Part shown: positions 44,417 to 53,250 of the stretch, piece after piece
Layout of the letters: every line of letters starts with the position of its first letter
Position numbering within the stretch: the stretch's first letter is position 1
Assembly (NCBI GenBank): GCA_938033695.1
Contig: CALHKE010000018.1
Coordinates: 61,927 to 125,926, forward strand
Source: an uncultured Candidatus Saccharibacteria bacterium
GTDB taxonomy: Bacteria; Patescibacteriota; Saccharimonadia; Saccharimonadales; Saccharimonadaceae
Direction of reading: 5' to 3'
Length of the DNA stretch: 64,000 nucleotides
Position numbers and translations under genes: made by a program
The notes under the pieces: model-generated
The model's database searches: none
Seen by the model: only the letters and a program-made list of their open reading frames with translations
Told to the model about the DNA's origin: nothing

Positions 44417-47275
44417 ATGTCTCAGAAAAAAATTGAAAAAATTCAGGAAGCCAAAATTAAGGCTCCAAAAGTTAAAAAAGAACGCAAGCCAACCGATAAA
44501 TTAGCTGATAAAACCACCACGACCCGTATTTTGCAGGGTGTTTTTGGTGACCCAGCCAAGCGTAACCTCGCTCGCATGCGCAAAGTCGTTAAGGTGATTA
44601 ATGGTCTCGAACCAAAATACGAAGCCATGTCTGATGACGAGCTCAAAGCTCAAACCAACGTCCTAAAAGAACGTCTTGATACTCTTAATAAGAAGGCCGA
44701 GGCTAATATCGCTCGTGCCAAACTAAAAGCTTCAGCCAAAAAATCTGAGACAAAGACTGAATCTACTGACGGTACTAAGAAGCAATCTACCTCTGTCAAA
44801 TCGGAAAAACTTGAACGCAACGAAACTAAAATTTTAAGCGAAATTTTACCAGACGCCTTCGCCCTGGTGCGTGAAGCCACTAAGCGCGTCCTCGGCATGC
44901 GCCACTACGACGTCCAGATGATTGGTGGTATCGTTCTTCACGAAGGCAACGTAGCCGAAATGAAGACCGGCGAAGGTAAAACCTTGGTCGCACTTTTACC
45001 ATCTTTCTTAAACGCCTTAACTGGCCGCGGCGTCCACGTCGTCACCGTGAACGATTACCTCGCTCAACGCGACGCCGGTTGGAATGCTCCAGTTTATCAC
45101 TTCCTTGGTATGAGTGTAGGTGTAATTATTGCCGATGCTAGCTTTCTTTATGATCCAGAATATATTAATGAGGAACATACTGATGAACGTATGCAGCACT
45201 TGAAGCCTTGCACTAGAAAGCAAGCCTATCAAGCTGATGTGACGTACGGTACGAATAACGAATTCGGCTTCGATTACCTCCGTGATAACATGGTGAACGA
45301 AGTTGATTTTCTCCGCCAACGTGAACTTAATTTTGCCATCGTCGATGAGGTTGACTCAATTCTTATTGATGAAGCCAGAACCCCGCTAATTATTTCCGCC
45401 CCTGCTGGCGATAATCCAGATTCTTATTATCAATTCGCTAAAATCGCCTCTCACCTCGGTCCAGACGATTATGTACTCGACGAAAAACACCGTTCCGTTT
45501 CACTCACCGATGCCGGTATCGAAAAAGTCCAGCGCATGCTCGGTATCGACAATCTTTATTCCGCTGACAATACCCGCTTAGTCTATCATATGGATCAAGC
45601 TTTACGCGCTCAGGTAGTTTTCCAGCGCGACCGCGACTATGTCGTCACTAATTCCGGCGAAGTTATTATTGTAGACGAAAACACCGGTCGTCTCATGCAG
45701 GGTCGCCGCTACAGCGAAGGCCTCCACCAAGCCATTGAAGCTAAGGAAAGCGTCGTAGTTAAAGAAGAATCTATGACTCTAGCCACCATTTCTTTCCAGA
45801 ATTTCTTCCGTCTTTACAATAAGCTCTCCGGTATGACTGGTACCGCCTTCACTGAAGCTGAAGAATTCCAGCAAATCTATGCGCTCGACGTAATTCAGAT
45901 TCCACCTAACCGTCCAATTATCCGTATCGATAAAGACGATCTAATTTTCCGCACCGAAGCTGGTAAACTCCGCGCGATCGTCGAAGAAGTAAGGAAATTC
46001 CACGAAAAAGGTCAACCAGTTTTGATTGGTTCCGCCAGCATCGTGAAGAACGAATTAATCGCTAAATATCTCGACGAAGCCGGTCTCTCTTACGAACTAC
46101 TTAACGCGAAGAATAATGAACGTGAAGCCGCCATCGTGGAAAAAGCTGGCCAAAAAGGCGCTATCACTCTCGCCACCAACATGGCTGGTCGTGGTACCGA
46201 TATCAAGCTCACTGACGAAGTCAAAGAACTTGGCGGTCTGGTAGTAATCGGTTCCGAACGTCACGATAGTCGTCGCGTCGATAATCAGCTCCGTGGTCGT
46301 GGTGGTCGTCAAGGCGACCCAGGCATCACTCAATTCTTTGTCTCTTGCGAAGATGATCTCATGCGCATTTTCCAGGGTAACCAAATTGGCGCCATGCTAA
46401 ACCGTATCGGCATTGATGAAGACACTCCAATTCAAAATCGCAGTGTCACCAAAATGCTCGAAGCCGCTCAAAAGCGTATCGAAGGTTTTAATTTCGATTC
46501 ACGTAAAAATGTGGTGCAGTACGATAACGTCATTAACCGCCACCGTCGTATTGTTTATCTCATGCGTCGCAAGATTCTCGAAGGAGCAAATATCTCTGAC
46601 GAAATTAATCGCCTCATCAAGGAAGCCGTGGCTGATTTAACCGCCGAAAGCATCCGCGTCAATCATAACTTCATTAAAGACTTCCAATCGGTTTTCAATC
46701 TTGATCGTGACCTAATTATTGAAATTGGCTTCAAGCGTAAAGCAGAAGAACGCGCCAAGCTTGCCACTCTCGCCGTTAAAGAAGCCTATGCCACCAAGGA
46801 ACTTGAATTTGGTGCCGATGTGATGCGTAAAATCGAGCGTGAAGTCTACCTCAAGGTCCTCGACGCACTCTGGATGCAACACCTCGAAAACATGCAATAT
46901 CTCCGTGAAGGTATCCACTGGCGTTCCATCGGCCAACGTGATCCACTAGTCGAATATCGTACTGAATCTCAAAAACTCTTCGAAGGCCTCCAAAAGAATC
47001 TCCGTGAAGAAGTTTTGAAGATTCTCCTTTCAATCACCCCACAAGAAGCAGCCGCTACCGACACGATTGACGGGGAAGAATACGACACCGAACTTACTAA
47101 GATGGCCGAATCTGCCACCAACCGCGGTGTAAACACTATCGAAGCTGGCGAAAAAAATCTTGATAACGAATTTGCCAAAAAACCAACCAAATCCGCTAGT
47201 CTCGGTGAAAAACGCAATAAAGCCAAAAAACAGAAAAAAGCTAAACGCCAAAACAAAAAGCACGGCCGCCGTTAA
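44417..47275 (+). CDS. secA: preprotein translocase ATPase SecA
   Basis: SecA drives proteins through SecYEG. The 952-residue protein has Walker A GEGKT, MIGGIVLHEGNVAEMKTGEGKT, VNDYLAQRD, DEVDSILIDEARTPL, the LATNMAGRGTDIKL and RGRGGRQGDPG motifs. The N-terminal region has a lysine-rich insertion (about residues 75-130), and the C-terminus ends in a basic Lys/Arg-rich tail in place of the zinc-binding SEC-C motif. TATAAT near 44381 and GGAGG at 44399 support start 44417; the longer frame from 44366 would put the promoter inside the coding region. Confidence 0.95.
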   Translation: MSQKKIEKIQEAKIKAPKVKKERKPTDKLADKTTTTRILQGVFGDPAKRNLARMRKVVKVINGLEPKYEAMSDDELKAQTNVLKERLDTLNKKAEANIARAKLKASAKKSETKTESTDGTKKQSTSVKSEKLERNETKILSEILPDAFALVREATKRVLGMRHYDVQMIGGIVLHEGNVAEMKTGEGKTLVALLPSFLNALTGRGVHVVTVNDYLAQRDAGWNAPVYHFLGMSVGVIIADASFLYDPEYINEEHTDERMQHLKPCTRKQAYQADVTYGTNNEFGFDYLRDNMVNEVDFLRQRELNFAIVDEVDSILIDEARTPLIISAPAGDNPDSYYQFAKIASHLGPDDYVLDEKHRSVSLTDAGIEKVQRMLGIDNLYSADNTRLVYHMDQALRAQVVFQRDRDYVVTNSGEVIIVDENTGRLMQGRRYSEGLHQAIEAKESVVVKEESMTLATISFQNFFRLYNKLSGMTGTAFTEAEEFQQIYALDVIQIPPNRPIIRIDKDDLIFRTEAGKLRAIVEEVRKFHEKGQPVLIGSASIVKNELIAKYLDEAGLSYELLNAKNNEREAAIVEKAGQKGAITLATNMAGRGTDIKLTDEVKELGGLVVIGSERHDSRRVDNQLRGRGGRQGDPGITQFFVSCEDDLMRIFQGNQIGAMLNRIGIDEDTPIQNRSVTKMLEAAQKRIEGFNFDSRKNVVQYDNVINRHRRIVYLMRRKILEGANISDEINRLIKEAVADLTAESIRVNHNFIKDFQSVFNLDRDLIIEIGFKRKAEERAKLATLAVKEAYATKELEFGADVMRKIEREVYLKVLDALWMQHLENMQYLREGIHWRSIGQRDPLVEYRTESQKLFEGLQKNLREEVLKILLSITPQEAAATDTIDGEEYDTELTKMAESATNRGVNTIEAGEKNLDNEFAKKPTKSASLGEKRNKAKKQKKAKRQNKKHGRR

Positions 47276-47277
47276 AC

Positions 47278-48549
47278 ATGAAGCATTCTATTGAAGAAAT
47301 CGAACTAAAAAATGGTGCCAAAGGTCTTTTGATTGACGTACCTGGCGCTTCCGTCATGAATATGAAAGTACAATTTCGTGGCGGTATGCGCTTTGCCAAA
47401 AGTCCAGAACTCTACGAGATTGCACATATTGTCGAGCATCTCAGTTTTGGCGCTAATGCTAAATATCCCGATGAATCTACCTATGAAGCTGAATTCACCA
47501 AGAACGGGGCCTACCATAACGCCTGGACTTCAGACTATTCGGTTTGTTACGAAACTGAATGTGCGGATTTTGAATGGGATCGTATCTTAGACCTTAAGCG
47601 CATTGCTATTACTTCACCAAAATTTAATGAAGCAGAGTTAAAAAGTGAAAAAGGCAATGTCCGCGCCGAGCTCACCGGCTACATGAATGATTATGGCCGC
47701 CTACTTTGGCCACGTCTCCAAAAAGCCATTGGCGAAAATGTTCTGAATTTACGCGAACGTCTTTCCACTATTAATAACATCACGCTTGACGACATTAATG
47801 AGCATTACCGCCGCACTCACACCGCGAACAATATGCGATTTATTATCGCTGGTCAGACCAAACATCGTAAAAAAGAAATTATTCGCAACCTCGAGAGTTG
47901 GGAATTAAATCCCGGCGAACGCTTCGAAATTCCCGTAGATGAGTTACACTCTTCTAACGCCGTCCTAATTAAGCGAAAAGACGCCAGTAATATTACCTTT
48001 GGTTTTTCCATGATTACTCCGAGACGCCTCTCCACCGAAGAAACTCAGGCCATGGGCGCTCTCAACCACCTACTAAATGGCACTATGAGCAGTCGTATTT
48101 TCGGCCAAGCCCGCCGTCGTGGCTTAGTCTATGGTATGGGCAGTGGAATTAATAGTACCAATCATTATTCTTCCTGGGACTTCGATGGTGAAGTCAATCT
48201 TGAAACTTCCGAAGAACTCTTCACACTCATCCAACTTGAAATGCTTAAGGCTCTAAACGGCGATATTTCCGATGCTGATATTGAAGCCGTGAAGACTTAC
48301 GCTCTCGGTCGCTATCAAATGGGGGCTCAGACCGTCAGCCAAATTTCCGATTACTATACCGACGATTATTTTATGACGGAAAAAGTTGATTTTTATGACA
48401 ATTTCCCTAATATTATTAAGCAATTAAATAAACCTCTAATCGTCGAACTGGCCCGCGAATTTGCCGGCTCTGGCATCCATGCCATGGTTGCCGTCGGCTC
48501 CGTCGAAAAGCAAATCATTAATCAGCTAGCCAATTGCCTGGTTTTCTAG
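47278..48549 (+). CDS. M16-family zinc peptidase
   Basis: The 423-residue protein has the inverted zinc motif HIVEHLSFGAN (HxxEH) with the downstream glutamate in the SEKGNVRAEL region, and a C-terminal M16_C domain with TPRRLSTEETQAMGALNHLLNGTMSSRIF. There is no signal peptide, so it is likely cytoplasmic. M16 peptidases degrade short peptides or process precursors. It starts 2 nt after secA. Confidence 0.92.
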   Translation: MKHSIEEIELKNGAKGLLIDVPGASVMNMKVQFRGGMRFAKSPELYEIAHIVEHLSFGANAKYPDESTYEAEFTKNGAYHNAWTSDYSVCYETECADFEWDRILDLKRIAITSPKFNEAELKSEKGNVRAELTGYMNDYGRLLWPRLQKAIGENVLNLRERLSTINNITLDDINEHYRRTHTANNMRFIIAGQTKHRKKEIIRNLESWELNPGERFEIPVDELHSSNAVLIKRKDASNITFGFSMITPRRLSTEETQAMGALNHLLNGTMSSRIFGQARRRGLVYGMGSGINSTNHYSSWDFDGEVNLETSEELFTLIQLEMLKALNGDISDADIEAVKTYALGRYQMGAQTVSQISDYYTDDYFMTEKVDFYDNFPNIIKQLNKPLIVELAREFAGSGIHAMVAVGSVEKQIINQLANCLVF

Positions 48550-48574
48550 TTAAAACTAAATTTTGCCAGAGTGC

Positions 48575-48580
48575 TATAAT
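48575..48580 (+). promoter_or_regulatory. leaderless promoter of murD-murL operon
   Basis: TGCTATAAT with TATAAT at 48575-48580 is an extended -10; the ATG of murD follows after 6 nt, so the transcript probably begins at the start codon. Confidence 0.7.
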
Positions 48581-48586
48581 AGACTT

Positions 48587-49918
48587 ATGAAAATTGCAGT
48601 TTTAGGTAAAGGAGTGGAAGGTAATGCCGTCGCGGAATATTTTAAACAGGACGAAATTACCTTTTTCGAGAAATTCACCGATGAAGATCTAGATTCTTTT
48701 GGTCTAGAAAATTTTGATCTAGTTTTTCGCAGTCCTTCTGTCCACCCATACTACATCGCTAAGCAAAAATCACCTCATCTCATCGATAATTGGACCACTA
48801 TCACTAATTACTTCTTTAGTCACGTCAAAGCGCCAATTATCGGGGTCACCGGTACTAAGGGCAAGGGAACTACTTGCTCCATTATTGCTTCAATCTTGCG
48901 TGAATTCTCTGAAAAATTCGAGCATGTCCATCTAGTTGGCAATATTGGCAACCCGGCCATCCTCGAACTCGATCAAATCACCGAAAAAGATATTGTAGTT
49001 TACGAAATGAGTAGCTTTCAGTGCTGGGATCTTAAAAAATCTCCCCACATTTCCGTCATTTTACGTATCGAACCTGACCATCTTGATCGTCACCCCGATT
49101 TTGACGACTACGTCGATGCTAAATCTCATATCGTGTTAAATCAAACTTCTGAAGATTCCTGCATCTATTATGCTAACAATCTCTATTCTGAAACTATCGG
49201 TGAACTTAGTAAAGGTCAAAAATTCTCCTATCCAATCAAATCCCATCTCGAAGAATTAAACACCCTACTTGACCAGCTGCAAATTCCTGGCGAACATAAT
49301 CGCGAAAATGCCGAAGCCGCCATTTTAGCTGTACTTGCCATGCTTGATGTTTCTTACGATGAACTTTTCCTACCAGAAAATCATCAGATTTACCAAAAAA
49401 TCGCCGCGGGGCTTCATAAGTTCCAAGGTTTACCACATCGCTTACAATTTATCCGTGAATTAAATCACGTACGTTATTATGATGACAATTATTCCTCGGC
49501 TTTTCCAGCGGCCGATGTTGCCATCGCTGCTTTTGAAAATTATCCTACCTTCTTAATCGCCGGCGGCTTTGATCGCGGCCTTGATCTCACCGAGATGAAA
49601 CAACGTTTCTTTTCCGCCAAAAATCTCAAGAAAATCATCCTGATTGGTGAAACTAAACGACGCCTTGCCGAAAATGAAGATCCCGAAAAATACTGCTTTG
49701 CGGAAACTCTCGAAGAAGCCGTCAATATCGCAAGAAAACTTGCCGAAGCTCAAACCGAACTCGTCGCTAGCAATTTCGATCTTTGCCTACCAATTTCCAA
49801 AAATTGTCCAAAAGAAGCCATCCTGCTGATGAGTCCAGGCGCCGCTAGTTTTGATATGTTTAAAAATTTTAGTGACCGTGGCGAACAGTTCCAGGCTCTC
49901 GTGAAAAATCTAAAATAG
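48587..49918 (+). CDS. murD: MurD-type ligase, probable MurD2 (L-Glu adding)
   Basis: The enzyme ligates glutamate to UDP-MurNAc-L-Ala in peptidoglycan synthesis. The 443-residue protein has the Mur ligase N-terminal Rossmann domain (MKIAVLGKGVEGNAVAEYF), the ATP loop GVTGTKGKGTT, EMSSFQCWDL, RIEPDHLDRH, and the C-terminal GGFDRGLDL. The start is ATG 48587, since the -10 box lies just upstream. Its partner downstream is MurL-like, so by analogy with the Xanthomonas MurD2-MurL pair this ligase probably adds L-Glu, not D-Glu (inference). A TTG start at 48563 is rejected. Confidence 0.88.
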   Translation: MKIAVLGKGVEGNAVAEYFKQDEITFFEKFTDEDLDSFGLENFDLVFRSPSVHPYYIAKQKSPHLIDNWTTITNYFFSHVKAPIIGVTGTKGKGTTCSIIASILREFSEKFEHVHLVGNIGNPAILELDQITEKDIVVYEMSSFQCWDLKKSPHISVILRIEPDHLDRHPDFDDYVDAKSHIVLNQTSEDSCIYYANNLYSETIGELSKGQKFSYPIKSHLEELNTLLDQLQIPGEHNRENAEAAILAVLAMLDVSYDELFLPENHQIYQKIAAGLHKFQGLPHRLQFIRELNHVRYYDDNYSSAFPAADVAIAAFENYPTFLIAGGFDRGLDLTEMKQRFFSAKNLKKIILIGETKRRLAENEDPEKYCFAETLEEAVNIARKLAEAQTELVASNFDLCLPISKNCPKEAILLMSPGAASFDMFKNFSDRGEQFQALVKNLK

Positions 49919-49964
49919 CCATAACCATCTACCAAAATCTCTCATTTTTGATAAAATTGATGTA

Positions 49965-51527
49965 ATGAACGAAAACGCTATTAGTTTTTCTAATTCAAAT
50001 AATCAGCCTTCCTCCGGGAACCCAATTTTTCGTTTTGTCAGCTATTATCTAGACCGCTCCACTCTTACTGCCAGTTTCGTCTACCAGGGAATTGATAATA
50101 TTTTCTTCACCGAAAAAATTCATTTTGCCAAAAAATCCGACGCTGACAAAAAATATCGTTTCAATCCTACCGCCGATCCCGCCCTTGATCAGCTCCTCGA
50201 CAGCGCAATGTTCCTGGCCTTTATTTTGATTGGCACCAGCTATTATAAGACCCATCCGACTCCTGCCGTTAAACTCGATGTCCCGATTGACACTTTCCAG
50301 GCTCAATTTTTTAACACTGTTTATCAAGAAGGGCTCAGTCAATACGCTTTCGAAAATCGCCTCACCCGTGCTCATTTAGCTCATTTTCAGCCGACTCCTA
50401 ATTATCAAGCCAAGCCAGCCGTAAAATACAATGGGCAAGGCAACCTCGCCCTACAATCTGGCGGCAAAGATAGTTTACTGGTTGCGAAATTACTTAAAGA
50501 AAAGAACATTCCATTTGAGCCTTGGTATGTTACCAGCGACCCTAGCCTCTCGCATCCTCACGTCATCGACACTCTAGGTGATTCTTTCACCCATATGAAC
50601 GCCAGTATCGTTTATCGCGAGATCGATATTGCCCACCTTCAAAAATCCCACGGCCTCAATGGTCACGTTCCAGTTACTTTTATCGTCGAAGCCCTCGCTT
50701 TGATTCAGGCTATCTTGAATAACCAAAATGTAGTTCTCACCAGTATCGGTCACGAAGGCGCCGAACCTCATGCTATGATTGGCGATCTCCCAGTCAATCA
50801 TCAATGGTCCAAAACCTGGGATGCCGAACGCTTTTTCACCGAGTATGTGCGCCGCTATCTTTCACCAGAACTTCATGTCGGCTCAATCATTCGTCAATAC
50901 ACCGAATTAAAAATCGCTGAACTTTTTGTGCAAAAATGTTGGAAGGAATATGGTTACAGTTTCAGCTCCTGCAATGAAGCCAACTATAAACAAAAGAATC
51001 AAAATTCTACCCTCAAATGGTGCGGCAAATGTGCCAAATGCGCCAATTCTTATCTACTTTTCTGCCCCTTTGTTCCACCTCAGTATCTCCAATCTCTTTT
51101 CAATGACGAGGACCTCTTCAAAAAACCCGAACTCTTTGACACTTTTAAGGGTCTACTCGGGGTCGGCAATACCATGAAGCCTTTTGAATGTGTTGGCGAA
51201 GTCGACGAACTTCGCACCGCTTATCATCATCGCATGGCTTCTCCGCCAATTCTCATTGAAGATCTTAAGCAATTTAATCAAGAAAATAACGGCGGCCTCA
51301 TCTCTGGTCTTTCGGAAGCCACCAAGCGTCTCGGCCTCGGCAATCTCTTGAAAAACCCACTTTCTTCCCGTACTTCCAAAGCACTTTCAAATAATTCCAG
51401 CTATTGGCAGCCACTCTACGCCAACCTCCCATTTCCGGTGCCTGAAAGTAATTTTGACTATAATCAAACCTACGAAAATCAACCTTTCTTCAAAGATTTT
51501 TTAAATAATTACGGAGCCGCAAATTAG
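49965..51527 (+). CDS. murL: MurL-like UDP-MurNAc-L-Ala-L-Glu epimerase
   Basis: MurL converts the terminal L-Glu of UDP-MurNAc-L-Ala-L-Glu to D-Glu. The 520-residue protein has a PP-loop-like ATP motif LALQSGGKDSLL, a central LSHPHVIDTLG / GHVPVTFIVEALALIQAI region, SIGHEGAEPHAM, and a cysteine cluster CGKCAKCANSY, all consistent with MurL. Its position immediately after MurD supports the assignment. It starts close to a TAAAAT -10 box. The family call is from recognition by eye; it has not been checked by search. Confidence 0.75.
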   Translation: MNENAISFSNSNNQPSSGNPIFRFVSYYLDRSTLTASFVYQGIDNIFFTEKIHFAKKSDADKKYRFNPTADPALDQLLDSAMFLAFILIGTSYYKTHPTPAVKLDVPIDTFQAQFFNTVYQEGLSQYAFENRLTRAHLAHFQPTPNYQAKPAVKYNGQGNLALQSGGKDSLLVAKLLKEKNIPFEPWYVTSDPSLSHPHVIDTLGDSFTHMNASIVYREIDIAHLQKSHGLNGHVPVTFIVEALALIQAILNNQNVVLTSIGHEGAEPHAMIGDLPVNHQWSKTWDAERFFTEYVRRYLSPELHVGSIIRQYTELKIAELFVQKCWKEYGYSFSSCNEANYKQKNQNSTLKWCGKCAKCANSYLLFCPFVPPQYLQSLFNDEDLFKKPELFDTFKGLLGVGNTMKPFECVGEVDELRTAYHHRMASPPILIEDLKQFNQENNGGLISGLSEATKRLGLGNLLKNPLSSRTSKALSNNSSYWQPLYANLPFPVPESNFDYNQTYENQPFFKDFLNNYGAAN

Positions 51528-51528
51528 C

Positions 51529-52125
51529 ATGAAAATTTATACTCTAAGGCACGGCGAAACCGATGCGAACAAACAAGGCGTAAATGCCGGACTGCTCGAC
51601 ACCAATCTCAATACCACTGGCGTCAAACAAGCCATTAAAATCAAACGTCAACTAAAGGGCGTGCATTTTGACCGCTGTTACGCCTCACCTCTCATGCGCA
51701 CTAGCAAAACCGCTCAAATTGTCACTGGTCACCTCGACCCTAAAGACCACCATATTAATCATCAAAATCTCTGCCATATTCAGTACGACCGTCGTCTTGT
51801 CGAACGGGCTTTTGGCGTTTTTGAAGGGAAGGATAGCCAAAAATTACACAGCATTAGCTGGAAAGATCGTTTCAATAGTGAAAGATTTAACATGGAGAGT
51901 ATCCATTCCATGTATCTCCGCACAGAAGATTTCGTGAAGAATGAATTGTTTAAGAATAACGACCCAGATACTACAATTCTAATCGTTTCTCACGGTGATT
52001 TTCTTCGCCTGATTGACTTTGTTTTGCGTGGCGGCACCGCTGAACAACTTTTTTACTCATTTCTTTACGACAATATCATCGACGAACCTTATCCAAACTG
52101 CGCCCTACATTATTACGAAGTCTAA
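51529..52125 (+). CDS. histidine phosphatase (phosphoglycerate mutase) family protein
   Basis: The 198-residue protein has the family start YTLRHGETDANKQG with the catalytic histidine in RHGE, CYASPLMRTSKTA, and LIVSHGDFLR. Substrate is not determined. It starts 1 nt after murL, so it is cotranscribed. Its final eight codons are duplicated just downstream. Confidence 0.88.
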   Translation: MKIYTLRHGETDANKQGVNAGLLDTNLNTTGVKQAIKIKRQLKGVHFDRCYASPLMRTSKTAQIVTGHLDPKDHHINHQNLCHIQYDRRLVERAFGVFEGKDSQKLHSISWKDRFNSERFNMESIHSMYLRTEDFVKNELFKNNDPDTTILIVSHGDFLRLIDFVLRGGTAEQLFYSFLYDNIIDEPYPNCALHYYEV

Positions 52126-52155
52126 TTGTGCCCTACATTGCTGCGAAGTCTAATT
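52100..52155. repeat. 28-base tandem duplication across the phosphatase stop codon
   Basis: The segment 52100-52127, which includes the last codons and stop of the phosphatase gene, is followed directly by a second copy at 52128-52155 with four substitutions. The second copy has no start codon. Confidence 0.8.
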
Positions 52156-52256
52156 TTAATCCCAACTTCTCATAAAACCCCAAATCGCTAGCACGAAGCC
52201 ACCTTAGCACCAATTTTATTGTGAAAAATCATTTTTCGTGCTAAAATATAACAGAT

Positions 52257-52331
52257 TGGATCGTCGCCAAGCGGTAAGGCACTGGGTTTTGGTCCCAGCA
52301 TTCGCAGGTTCGAATCCTGCCGATCCAGCCA
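52257..52331 (+). tRNA. tRNA-Gln (anticodon TTG), CCA encoded
   Basis: The 75-nt gene folds with acceptor TGGATCG / CGATCCA, anticodon loop TTTTGGT (TTG, reading CAA), T arm AGGTTCGAATCCT, discriminator G and encoded CCA. A TGCTAAAAT extended -10 lies 8-16 nt upstream. Confidence 0.96.
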
Positions 52332-52344
52332 CAAAAATTATGCT

Positions 52345-52374
52345 CCCTAAATCGCAAGATTTAGGGATTTTTTG
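52345..52374. terminator. terminator after tRNA-Gln(TTG)
   Basis: CCCTAAATC / GATTTAGGG with loop GCAA, followed by ATTTTTTG on the plus strand and a weaker T-run on the minus strand, where the orphan gene ends. Confidence 0.85.
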
Positions 52375-52425
52375 TTTTTATTAGATATCGCCCCATCATA
52401 ATATCATTTTTGCATCCACAACAAC

Positions 52426-52971
52426 TTAAATATCCCTATAACAGACTAACGTAAAATCAATATTATTTTCGAAATATAGACACCCACCATCTTCAAGATT
52501 AATATCGAGGCGCGTGATAAAAAAATCTTGATTATAATTAAATCCCCCATCGATAAAGCCACCATGTTTAAGAATTTTATTCATATTACCACTCTTTTGG
52601 ACATAAAAACCTTTTATTTTTTTACCAATAATATCTGAGAATAAATCAGCAACAGATATTTCATCTTCTTCACGATCTGTCCATTTATTTATATCAAAAT
52701 CCGGGTTTATATCTATACAGACATGAGAAGCCGAACTAAAATCAAAACCAATACGCCTCCCGTCATCCAATGTTAATAAAGTTAACATATCAATCTCTAC
52801 ATCCTTATACCAGGTTTCATATTTTCCTGTTTCAGCATCGAATCTGTCCTTTTTTATGGAACTAAAAACACAACTAGGAGATTCGATTTTAGTAATAGTT
52901 CTCCCTTCCAATTTCAAGTTAGATAAAATCCTTTCTAATTCTGCCGGCAAATATGTATCATAAACCACCAT
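52426..52971 (-). CDS. hypothetical protein between two tRNA-Gln genes
   Basis: The 181-residue soluble protein begins MVVYDTYLPAEL after a TATTAT box. It is acidic and mixed alpha/beta, with the DGRRIGFDFSSASHVCIDINPDFDINKW and GNMNKILKHGGFIDGG regions. I do not recognise the family; size and acidity resemble small immunity-type proteins but there is no toxin beside it. It lies between two tRNA-Gln genes and has lower GC than its neighbours, which suggests a cargo gene inserted at a tRNA. Confidence 0.65.
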   Translation of the reverse strand: MVVYDTYLPAELERILSNLKLEGRTITKIESPSCVFSSIKKDRFDAETGKYETWYKDVEIDMLTLLTLDDGRRIGFDFSSASHVCIDINPDFDINKWTDREEDEISVADLFSDIIGKKIKGFYVQKSGNMNKILKHGGFIDGGFNYNQDFFITRLDINLEDGGCLYFENNIDFTLVCYRDI

Positions 52972-53065
52972 AAAAATACTATAATATCTTTTCAATAAAA
53001 TATCCGCCACCACTAACTATTAACATCAATTCCATAAGCAATACATTAACTATTATTTAGCTACA

Positions 53066-53101
53066 TAAAAATTCCCCCTAAACTATAAAGTCTAGGGGAA
53101 A
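53066..53101 (-). terminator. terminator of tRNA-Gln(CTG)
   Basis: On the minus strand CCCCTAGAC / GTTTAGGGG is followed by AATTTTTATG. Confidence 0.75.
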
Positions 53102-53113
53102 ATAATTTCAACT

Positions 53114-53188
53114 TGGCTGGAGATGAGGGATTCGAACCCCCGAATGGTGGGACCAGAACCCACTGCCTTACCACTTGGCGAATCTCCA
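53114..53188 (-). tRNA. tRNA-Gln (anticodon CTG), CCA encoded
   Basis: The 75-nt gene has acceptor TGGAGAT / ATCTCCA, anticodon loop TTCTGGT (CTG, reading CAG), T arm GGGGTTCGAATCCC, discriminator G and encoded CCA. It is transcribed away from prfB. Confidence 0.95.
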
Positions 53189-53250
53189 ATATGTTTTTCA
53201 TTATACCACATTTCCTCATCTCCTGTCACTTTATCAGTTATAATATCTAT

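Noticed and set aside
53113..53250. N-terminal extension of prfB
   Set aside because: It would read through the tRNA-Gln(CTG) gene and its promoter region; ATG 53251 matches the family.
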